Positions 1 through 5,131 of a DNA stretch of 8,351 nt are shown here, in pieces. This DNA comes from Planctomycetota bacterium. GTDB lineage: Bacteria > Planctomycetota > Phycisphaerae > FEN-1346. The stretch spans positions 1 through 8,351 of the forward strand of contig JAPLMO010000283.1 in NCBI GenBank assembly GCA_026386995.1. The letters run 5' to 3'. Positions within the stretch are counted from its first letter, which is position 1, and each line of letters begins with the position of its first letter. A program made the position numbers and the translations under genes. Below the pieces are notes generated by a model. The model saw nothing but the letters and a program-made list of their open reading frames with translations. It was not told the DNA's origin and ran no database searches.

Positions 1-402
1 TCGACCACCAACGGCATCGGTTACGCCTTTAACGGCGAATCGGCCGTGTGGTTCGACTCCGGCATCCCGTTCGGCGACACCACGGCTGTTGCCGCGAACT
101 CGGTTCTTGTGCGGTACACGCTCATCGGCGACGTGAACCTCGACGGCATCGTCGACGACAGCGACATCTCGATCCTATCGAACAATTACGGCTTTACCGA
201 TATCAGTTGGGCCGATGGCGACGTCTACGGCTACGACGGGATCGTCAGCGATGACGACGTCGGGCTTCAAGCCAACAATTACGGTATGACGGCCGGTCAG
301 TTGACAGGCGGGATAAGCGCGGTTCCCGAGCCGGCGACGCTTTCGTTGCTGGCCCTCGGTGCGGCAGCCATGATCACCCGTCGCCGTCGGGCGGGTCGGT
401 AG
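1..402 (+). CDS. C-terminal part of a secreted dockerin type I / PEP-CTERM sorted protein (5' end outside window)
   Basis: The frame is open from base 1 to the TAG at 400-402, so the gene starts upstream and the GTG at 46 is not a credible start. Two dockerin-like loops are visible. The first, at 130-165, is a clean 12-residue Ca-binding loop (DVNLDGIVDDSD) followed by ISILSNNYG. The second, at 220-258, is degenerate: DVYGYDGIVSDDD is one residue too long and has Tyr at the usual Asn/Asp position 3. The C-terminus is a textbook PEP-CTERM signal: VPEPATLSLLALG (from about 322), a short hydrophobic helix, then ITRRRRAGR. In known PEP-CTERM systems an exosortase processes this signal after Sec export; no exosortase is in view. 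Dockerin plus PEP-CTERM tails are common in Planctomycetota surface proteins. The catalytic or binding part of the protein is outside the window, so its substrate is unknown. Confidence 0.88.
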   Translation, partial: STTNGIGYAFNGESAVWFDSGIPFGDTTAVAANSVLVRYTLIGDVNLDGIVDDSDISILSNNYGFTDISWADGDVYGYDGIVSDDDVGLQANNYGMTAGQLTGGISAVPEPATLSLLALGAAAMITRRRRAGR

Positions 403-425
403 TTCGGGTATAGTTAAGCGACAAG

Positions 426-461
426 CCATCCCGGAGGCCCTCAGGAGGGCCTCCGGGATGG
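426..461 (+). terminator. Strong stem-loop, likely intrinsic terminator of the PEP-CTERM gene
   Basis: The arms ccatcccggaggccct (426-441) and agggcctccgggatgg (446-461) are perfectly complementary over 16 bp with a 4-nt loop (cagg). The hairpin starts 23 nt after the TAG of the PEP-CTERM gene. It is followed by tgcgtttatt, a modest T-rich stretch. Position and stability fit a Rho-independent terminator. The weak T-tract leaves room for a purely protective 3' hairpin. It is symmetrical, so it could also act on transcription arriving from the right. Confidence 0.65.
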
Positions 462-513
462 TGCGTTTATTGGGCCTCCGGAGTTCGGGGGATACGATAC
501 TTATCTCCGCGTG

Positions 514-1449
514 CTGTCTCGGTGGCGCGAAGCGTGGCAAGTCGGGCGGGGGATCCACTTCTCTGGCCTCCACCCCCTGCACCGTGCACGACGGGCCTTT
601 GCCACCCGGCCGCCAGGGTGGCCGCAACGTCACCGTGCGGGCCCGAACCTCCAAGCGGGCCGTCCGTGCCGCCGCCCCCGGCCGGGCCCGCAAATCCAGG
701 GAAAACCGGCCCAACACAGGCGACGCACCCACCGCCTCAAAAATCGAGCCCTTGGCGCCGTCTTGCGCCCGCGCCCAGCAGGCCCGAACGATGTACTGAC
801 GCCCCGGCCGCGACTGAAACTCCTGGTACACCTCATAGACGTCCGACTCCCGGTCGGCCACGTACGTCTGTCGCACGCCCGCTGGCGGCGGTGGCACCTC
901 ACGCAACGCCTCGGCCCAATACTGAGACTCCCGCGCCCGCTGCAGCCGATCGGCCTTCTTCTCGTATCGGCGGCGAGGTTCGTGCTGCCGGACCCACGGC
1001 TTCTGAGCGTACAGGCCGACCACCGAAACCTGGGGCGAATCCTCCTGCCATCGCTCCACACGCAACGCCAGCGTGCTGTGCAGCATGATGCCCCGCCCGC
1101 CTCCGTCCCCCACGAACCCCAGCCCCTCCGCCGCGGGGTGGGAGGTATAATCCAACTGCGTGTTGTCCTCCACCAGCAGATACTCTCCGGGTTCTCGGCA
1201 ACGGGCTCGCACGTGGTCCCAGTGGCCGCGGATGACCTTCTCGTAGGTGACCGCCCCGTGGCCCAGCAGGCGGTAGGCCGCCTTCATCTCGCCCCAACCG
1301 TCGAAGGAACCGGGCAAGGTGCCCTGGGGCCTCCGTGCCAAGGCAGCCGCCACCTGAACCAGCCGGCCATTACGCCGCTGGTCGCCGAGGTCGACCGCGC
1401 CAAAATGGGTTTGTGCCCAAGCCGTCGAATCCATAAGTGATGTATCCAT
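514..1449 (-). pseudogene. Truncated Tn5/IS4-type DDE transposase
   Basis: The start is ATG at 1447-1449 (MDTSLMDS), preceded by GGGGAGGA (1457-1464) with a 7-nt spacer; an in-frame ATG 33 nt further up (1482) lacks as good a site. Residues 11-62 (WAQTHFGAVDLGDQRR... to GWGEMKAAYRLL) match the N-terminal DNA-binding region of Tn5-like transposases. Residues 91-104 (LLVEDNTQLDYTSH) carry the first catalytic Asp (D95). YVADRESDVYEVY (about 196-208) carries the second (D199). Similarity continues to about residues 298-305 (VDPPPDLP), matching the INPPKGE region of Tn5 transposase from memory, and then stops. The Y-(2)-R-(3)-E signature with the third acidic residue and the whole C-terminal domain are absent, so the enzyme should be inactive. 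No frame to the left restores it. The frame stays open to a stop at 175 by reading through the adjacent terminator and antisense to the PEP-CTERM gene. The break is placed at about 514-540 by protein similarity only. Confidence 0.82.
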
Positions 1450-1481
1450 AACGGGTTCCTCCCCATTGCCCGTTGGATACA
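1441..1481 (-). promoter_or_regulatory. mRNA stem-loop enclosing the transposase start codon and Shine-Dalgarno
   Basis: On the minus strand, TGTATCCAACGGG (1481-1469) pairs with CCCGTT (1455-1450) and GGATACA (1447-1441). This gives 13 bp interrupted only by a 2-nt AT bulge. The bulge is the first two bases of the ATG, whose G is paired. The 13-nt loop (caatggggaggaa) holds the Shine-Dalgarno GGGGAGGA. Start-occluding structures that block translation of read-through transcripts are known for IS10 and IS50 transposases; that this one acts the same way is inference. Confidence 0.6.
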
Positions 1482-1613
1482 TCGGCTACCCCCCCTCCAC
1501 AAAAATGTGGGTAATAACAAGGGCTTGCGCCCGAGGCTAGAAATCAGTTCGGCCCGCCGGGCCTGAACGGCAACGGCACGGAGAATATTGAATGCAGAAC
1601 AACGAAGGCAACG

Positions 1614-1641
1614 GCGCGGCGGGTCAGGAGACCCGCCGTGC
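1614..1641. repeat. Stem-loop copy 1 of a tandem pair (ggcgggtc-agga-gacccgcc)
   Basis: The perfect 9-bp core stem cggcgggtc (1617-1625) / gacccgccg (1630-1638) has an agga loop. It extends to 12 bp with one G-T pair (outer ends at 1614 and 1641). Sequence and loop resemble the second hairpin at 1657-1690. The U-run in the minus-strand direction is weak. Confidence 0.55.
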
Positions 1642-1656
1642 AAACCGCGCAAGAAG

Positions 1657-1690
1657 ACGGCGCGACGGATCAGGGGACCCGCCGCGCCGT
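1657..1690 (-). terminator. Stem-loop copy 2; probable terminator of the DUF5666-like gene
   Basis: Arm acggcgcgacggatc (1657-1671) pairs with gacccgccgcgccgt (1676-1690): 13 of 15 positions match, with two A-C mismatches and a 4-nt loop (aggg). Read on the minus strand, the hairpin begins 40 nt after the TAA at 1731 and is followed by CTTCTT, so it can serve as an intrinsic terminator. Its core is a diverged copy of the hairpin at 1614-1641, which suggests a repeated element. Confidence 0.5.
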
Positions 1691-1730
1691 GGTTGGACTT
1701 TCCCGATGCTCTACGCCGCGCCGCCTCGGC

Positions 1731-2225
1731 TTACTTGGTTTCGGGTGCGCGAATGGTGATGCGGGCCAACTTGCCTTCCCGGATGGAGGCCATGACCTTC
1801 TGACCGACCTTGAGGTCCTCGAACTTGGCCTTCGCAGAAGTGAACATGGTGGTGTTGTCGTCAACGGTGATGGTCTCTTCGTCGCCCCTGCCCTTGACGG
1901 TGACGGCTTTGCCGTCGATCTTGGTGATCTCGCCGAAGGCGCGTTTTTCGCCCTGCTGGATCCTGACGCGGTCGCCGACCTTGAGGTCCGCCAGTTTGGC
2001 CAGGGCCTCGGCGCTGATCTGGGTGTCATCATCGACCGTGGCAATCACGTCGGCGGCGCCTTCCCTGGCTGACTTGATGGTCAAAGCCTTGCCGTCGATC
2101 TTGGTGATTTCGCCCATCGTGCCGCCCCTGCCGCCGCCTTTCTTGGCCTCTTCGGCGAAGGCGCCGGTTACGGTCACCAAAGCGATAACGGCAACAATCC
2201 CCAACAGAATGCTGAAGCGTCTCAT
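1731..2225 (-). CDS. Small exported protein with two tandem DUF5666-like domains
   Basis: The product is 164 aa. ATG at 2225 is chosen because AAGGAG (2232-2237) lies 6 nt upstream and a clean Sec signal follows (MRRFSILLGIVAVIALVTVTGAFA, likely cut after AFA). A longer in-frame reading from 2300 would bury this signal. After a short KKGGGRGG linker come two homologous segments of about 60 aa. Each starts GEITKIDGKA and ends LKVGDRV.. or LKVGQKV.., with a VDDDTQI or VDDNTTM strand in the middle. This alternation of short beta strands with 'G.ItkIdgk' and 'LkvGd.V' is the DUF5666 pattern as I recall it, suggesting a small beta-barrel or OB-like fold in the periplasm. No catalytic residues are apparent. 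Function is unknown; an envelope-associated binding or structural role is a guess. Transcription is divergent from the diguanylate cyclase gene. Confidence 0.82.
   Translation of the reverse strand: MRRFSILLGIVAVIALVTVTGAFAEEAKKGGGRGGTMGEITKIDGKALTIKSAREGAADVIATVDDDTQISAEALAKLADLKVGDRVRIQQGEKRAFGEITKIDGKAVTVKGRGDEETITVDDNTTMFTSAKAKFEDLKVGQKVMASIREGKLARITIRAPETK
1909..2108 (-). repeat. Direct DNA repeat marking an internal domain duplication
   Basis: The 20-mer ttgccgtcgatcttggtgat occurs at 1909-1928 and again at 2089-2108, exactly 180 nt (60 codons) apart and in frame. It encodes the ITKIDGK part of both DUF5666-like copies. The identity is much higher than in the rest of the two domains. 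Confidence 0.85.
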
Positions 2226-2438
2226 TGTCTTCTCCTTGCCGCCATGTGCGGCTATATAGGTTCCCGGTTGCTGAACGAACGAGCGACGGAAAACTTGCAC
2301 GCTAATACGACAGCGCTAGATTGCGACCTGGCAGGGCAGAGCCAATGTGGAATTGCTGGACTTTTCGGCCGCCAACGGCCGATAAAATGCAGGTCACGCT
2401 GGGAGCATTGTAACCAGTCTCGGAGAAAGCAGAAGACC
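2226..2438. other. Divergent intergenic region between the DUF5666-like and diguanylate cyclase genes
   Basis: This 213-nt gap must hold both promoters. For the rightward gene a weak sigma70-like pair is TTGCAC (2295-2300), 16 nt, TAGATT (2317-2322). A tcggccg-ccaa-cggccga hairpin (2365-2382) follows in the leader. For the leftward gene, TATATA (2253-2258) lies 28 nt before the start and could be a -10, but I see no good -35. None of these is certain. The leader was checked for a c-di-GMP riboswitch and does not show the conserved elements. Confidence 0.35.
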
Positions 2439-3317
2439 ATGGCTACATGCGACCTTATAACAGCCGCCGTGCGGCTGATTATCTTCGTGGCCGGCCTGAC
2501 GGCCATTCCCATCGTGTACCGGTCGGGCGGACGGTGGCGCACCTACGTCATCATCGCTTGCGGGCTGGTATCGGTGTCCATTCCGGCAAGCATTCAGGTC
2601 CTCCAGTATCTGTTTGAAGGGCAACTCCCTGCGTCGCTCGCCGCGGTAGGCCAGTTTCGCCTCGAGGAAGCGGGGTACGCGACCATCCTGGTGGGCCTCC
2701 TGACAGGCTTGCGCGACTTGCGCGGTTCAAGGGACGCTTTGTGCCGGGACAACCTGACGCTGAAGCAGTTGGCCTCGACGGACTTCTTGACCGGGCTCTT
2801 GAGCCGCCGCCAGGCGGAACTTCTGTTGGAGCACGGGGCCGCCCGGGCCCGCCGCAGCGGCAGCCCCCTGGGCTTCATCATGATCGACCTGGACCACTTC
2901 AAGAAGGTCAACGACACGTACGGTCATCAGGCCGGCGACGCGGCCCTGGCCCACGTGGGGAAGATCATCAAGAACCGCCTCCGCAGCAGCGACATCGTGG
3001 CCCGTTACGGCGGCGAGGAGTTCCTCGTGGTCATCCTGGACCCCAACCCAGCCACGATCATGACGCTGGCCGACAACCTTAGGCTGCTGATCGAGCAGCG
3101 CCCCGTCAGGCACGACAACGTGGAGATCCCGGTCTGCGCGAGTTTCGGCGTCGTCATCAGCCACGTCGACAGCGAGGACGGGGTGCGCGAGGCCATCTCC
3201 AAGGCCGACAAGGCCCTCTACGCGGCCAAGAGCCAGGGACGCAACTGCGTGGTCAACTGGGACCAGATCTCGCCGCGACCCCAGGAAGCCGCCGCCAGCC
3301 TGGCCCAGAAGAACTAG
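2439..3317 (+). CDS. Membrane-anchored diguanylate cyclase (GGDEF domain)
   Basis: The 292-aa product starts at ATG 2439 (MATCDLIT), with GGAG at 2422-2425 upstream (spacing a little long). Upstream in-frame sequence lacks protein-like character. Residues 5-27 and 36-56 are hydrophobic helices and 79-91 may be a third, giving a short membrane sensor. The GGDEF domain covers about 112-273: STDFLTGLLSRR at its start, MIDLDHFKKVNDTYGHQAGD with metal-binding D150, the active-site signature GGEEF at 191-195, and ADKALYAAKSQGRN at the end. All catalytic residues look intact, so it should make c-di-GMP from two GTP. An RSSD motif at 182-185, five residues before GGEEF, matches the inhibitory I-site, so product feedback inhibition is expected. 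No PAS, GAF, receiver or EAL domain is present. The input signal is unknown. It probably acts alone on a cytoplasmic c-di-GMP pool. Confidence 0.9.
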   Translation: MATCDLITAAVRLIIFVAGLTAIPIVYRSGGRWRTYVIIACGLVSVSIPASIQVLQYLFEGQLPASLAAVGQFRLEEAGYATILVGLLTGLRDLRGSRDALCRDNLTLKQLASTDFLTGLLSRRQAELLLEHGAARARRSGSPLGFIMIDLDHFKKVNDTYGHQAGDAALAHVGKIIKNRLRSSDIVARYGGEEFLVVILDPNPATIMTLADNLRLLIEQRPVRHDNVEIPVCASFGVVISHVDSEDGVREAISKADKALYAAKSQGRNCVVNWDQISPRPQEAAASLAQKN

Positions 3318-3479
3318 GGCCCCTCCGGCCCTGAACCGACCAACGCCGCGCAGTCGTCTGCCCCAAGCCGCCCTTGCCCACACCAAGACAGACCACGGCT
3401 TGCGCACTCATCTTATCGCCATGCGTATCAGCGGCGCAAACAACAGGTGTGGTTGGCGATATTGGCATCGCCTCATTTG

Positions 3480-3503
3480 GCCCCCCGTGAATACACGGGG
3501 GGC
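3480..3503. repeat. REP-like palindrome A (gtgaatacac core)
   Basis: ccccccgtg (3481-3489) and cacgggggg (3494-3502) form a perfect stem with loop aata; a further G-C pair at 3480/3503 makes 10 bp. The core gtgaatacac is the reverse complement of the core of palindrome B 42 nt away, so the two are inverted copies of one element. Confidence 0.7.
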
Positions 3504-3530
3504 GGCACGTGGTGGCGCCTGTCAGCGTGC

Positions 3531-3556
3531 GGCCCCCGGTGTATTCACCGGGGGCT
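3531..3556. repeat. REP-like palindrome B (gtgtattcac core), inverted relative to A
   Basis: gcccccggtg (3532-3541) and caccgggggc (3546-3555) form a perfect 10-bp stem with loop tatt, with a G-T pair outside. Read in reverse complement it differs from palindrome A only at the sixth base of each arm (C versus G, with the compensating change), so base pairing is conserved. Confidence 0.7.
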
Positions 3557-3565
3557 AAATACGAC

Positions 3566-3595
3566 AGCGCGGCGGGCAGTTGTGCCCGCCGCGCT
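3566..3595. terminator. 13-bp perfect hairpin, probable terminator of the oxidoreductase transcript
   Basis: agcgcggcgggca (3566-3578) pairs perfectly with tgcccgccgcgct (3583-3595) around loop gttg. It lies 26 nt past the stop of the minus-strand oxidoreductase gene. On the minus strand it is followed by GTCGTATTTA, only a weak U-tract. It may serve both convergent transcripts. Confidence 0.5.
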
Positions 3596-3621
3596 CGATT
3601 GCTTCGATACAATGCTGCCGC

Positions 3622-5019
3622 TCAGATGTTCCAGAAACCCTTCCGATACGGCCGCTTGATGAGCACGTCGGCCTTCGGGCAACCGGGGCACTTGAGGTTC
3701 TTGGGGTCCCAGGTAACCTTCTGGCCGAGGCGGACCGAGACGTTCGCGAGGTTCATGGCCTCCACCAGCGGGCCGGCGTAGGTGAAGTTGGATTTCGGGA
3801 AGTCCCACGCTTCTTCGCCGCGGCAGGCCTTGATGAGTTCTTCGCGGTGGCCGGGCGAGTTGGCGATTCGCTCGATCTTCTTCATGTCGCCGGTCTTGAA
3901 CTCTTCCATGCGGGCGGTCGGGATGAGGCGCGGGTTGTCGCTGTAGTCACCCTCCTGGAGGATCTTGCCCTTGGTGCCGACGAAGATGTTGCCGGACCCG
4001 CCCAGGTTCTTCTTTTGGGGCGGAATGGCAGGGTCGTTCAGGATCTCTTCCGGCACTTCGGGCTTCAGGCCTGACTCGTACCAGTAGGCCGTGAAGCCCG
4101 GCCGCTTGAACGGCGAATCCGCGGCGCTCGGGCCAAACTCCCACTTGACGACCATCTGGCGCGGGAACGTCTCGGTCCCGAGTTCCGTGATCTTCAGTGG
4201 CTCGCACGAGAGCGGCGCCCGCGGGTCCATCGACCACCAGACGCAGTCCCAGGTGTGGCAGCCCATGTCGCCGACCGCACCGCAGCCGTAATCGAACCAG
4301 CCGCGCCACCTCCACGGGGCGACCGGGCTGTTGCCGTCGTTGCCTACAAAGAACGGCCGCTCAGGGGCAACGCCGAGCCAGGCATTCCAGTCCAGGACCG
4401 AGGGCACCGGGGCCTCCTTGAACGGCCCGAGTTTGCCCTGCGGCCAGACCGTGCCGGCACGGTTCGTCCAGGTGTGGACTTCCTTGATATCGCCGATTAC
4501 GCCGCTGCGGACCCACTCGACAATGCGGCGGATGTATTCGTTGGCGTGGCCCTGGTTGCCCATCTGCGTGGGAACTTTCATCTTCTTGGTGATCTCGGCC
4601 AGCGTGCGGGCTTCCCAGATGGAATGCGTCAGCGGCTTCTCGCAGTAGCATGCCATGCCGCGCACGACGGCCGAATACGCCGCCGGGAAGTGCGTGTGGT
4701 CGGGCGTGGCCACCAGGACCAGGTTCAGGTCCTTGTGATTATCGTAGACCTTGCGCCAGTCGGTGTAGGTCTTGGCCTGGGGCTGCTTCTTGGCAAAGCC
4801 GGCTATACGGCTGGAGTCTGCGTCGCAGAGGGCGACAACATTCTCGCCGGATGCCATGCCGTGGCCGGCGCCGCCCTGCCCGCCCACACCGATCAGGGCG
4901 ACGTTCAACTTCTTGTTCTGCGCATAGGCCCGCACCGAGAGCGGGTCGCCTAAGACGATAAGCCCTGCGCCTACCGCGGTGCCTTTCATGAGTCCACGAC
5001 GGCTGATGCGAATCGACAT
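3622..5019 (-). CDS. Tat-exported Gfo/Idh/MocA-family NAD(P)-dependent oxidoreductase
   Basis: The 465-aa product starts at ATG 5019, with an ideal AAGGAGG (5025-5031) 5 nt upstream; an ATG 15 nt further up overlaps that site. The N-terminus is a Tat signal (SRRGLMKG at 6-13, hydrophobic stretch, probable cleavage after AYA at 33). The Rossmann fold starts at 38-53 (LNVALIGVGGQGGAGH). ATPDHTH (104-110) and the family signature EKP (127-129, in CYCEKPLTH) follow. GDMGCHTWD (250-258) contains the His (H255) usual for the catalytic site. DWNAWLGVAPERPF (210-223) is typical of planctomycete homologues as I remember them. The family oxidises or reduces sugars, inositols and derivatives, and some members are redox-dependent glycosidases; the substrate here cannot be read from sequence. 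Tat export implies folding with cofactor before transport to the periplasm. A CPGCP motif (444-448) sits near the C-terminus. The gene lies 112 nt after the GH-A glycosidase gene on the same strand. Confidence 0.9.
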   Translation of the reverse strand: MSIRISRRGLMKGTAVGAGLIVLGDPLSVRAYAQNKKLNVALIGVGGQGGAGHGMASGENVVALCDADSSRIAGFAKKQPQAKTYTDWRKVYDNHKDLNLVLVATPDHTHFPAAYSAVVRGMACYCEKPLTHSIWEARTLAEITKKMKVPTQMGNQGHANEYIRRIVEWVRSGVIGDIKEVHTWTNRAGTVWPQGKLGPFKEAPVPSVLDWNAWLGVAPERPFFVGNDGNSPVAPWRWRGWFDYGCGAVGDMGCHTWDCVWWSMDPRAPLSCEPLKITELGTETFPRQMVVKWEFGPSAADSPFKRPGFTAYWYESGLKPEVPEEILNDPAIPPQKKNLGGSGNIFVGTKGKILQEGDYSDNPRLIPTARMEEFKTGDMKKIERIANSPGHREELIKACRGEEAWDFPKSNFTYAGPLVEAMNLANVSVRLGQKVTWDPKNLKCPGCPKADVLIKRPYRKGFWNI

Positions 5020-5131
5020 TCCCGCCTCCTTCATGTTTGCCCCTACCTATGAGGGTCCGTAAGCCACAGACATTAAACACCGCCGCCCTGCCACATGTCA
5101 CTGAAAAAATGACGAATGCGCAGCGCGCCGC

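Larger units (their letters stand above)
1482..1730. other. Non-coding gap between transposase remnant and DUF5666-like gene, rich in short palindromes
   Basis: No convincing gene lies here. From left to right it contains a 5-bp palindrome ccaca-aaaa-tgtgg (1497-1510), a gggc-ttgc-gccc hairpin (1521-1532), a ggccc-gcc-gggcc palindrome (1551-1563), and the two larger related stem-loops annotated separately. The insertion-sequence end upstream of the transposase should fall in about 1483-1550. No terminal repeat can be assigned because the opposite end of the element is gone. Confidence 0.5.
3318..3621. other. Non-coding gap between convergent genes carrying three strong palindromes
   Basis: Both flanking genes end here (TAG at 3315-3317 on plus, stop at 3622-3624 on minus). 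A 6-bp hairpin agggcc/ggccct overlaps the stop of the diguanylate cyclase gene (3316-3332). Positions 3333-3478 show nothing I can assign. Positions 3480-3556 hold an inverted pair of GC-rich palindromes and 3566-3595 a terminator-like hairpin. Small open frames across it are by-products of the palindromes. Confidence 0.7.

Noticed and set aside
511..1440. Long plus-strand open frame opposite the transposase (309 aa)
   Set aside because: It is antisense to a recognisable transposase, has Arg/Pro/His-rich low-complexity composition and resembles no family; an artefact of GC-rich codon use.
1483..1550. Terminal inverted repeat of the insertion sequence
   Set aside because: The other end of the element is deleted, so no pair can be compared, and no target duplication is visible.
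2244..2438. 65-residue upstream extension of the diguanylate cyclase
   Set aside because: The extension has no signal, membrane or domain character and overlaps the divergent promoter region; ATG at 2439 directly precedes the first membrane helix.
2361..2438. Possible c-di-GMP riboswitch in the leader of the cyclase gene
   Set aside because: A hairpin and a 'ggtcacgctggg' string looked suggestive, but the conserved GEMM core and tetraloop-receptor elements are not there.
3480..3595. CRISPR array
   Set aside because: The three palindromes differ in sequence and orientation and are not regularly spaced; no cas gene is present.
3253..3612. Minus-strand open frame between the convergent genes (119 aa)
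   Set aside because: It overlaps the diguanylate cyclase 3' end in antisense and includes the palindromes; no family resemblance.
3447..3659. Small plus-strand open frame through the palindromes (70 aa)
   Set aside because: Its sequence is generated by the hairpins and it overlaps the end of the oxidoreductase gene; no ribosome site or protein-like character.
4255..4953. Plus-strand open frame opposite the oxidoreductase (232 aa)
   Set aside because: It is the antisense shadow of a clearly conserved coding region, with Ala/Val/Gly/Asp-rich composition typical of such shadows.
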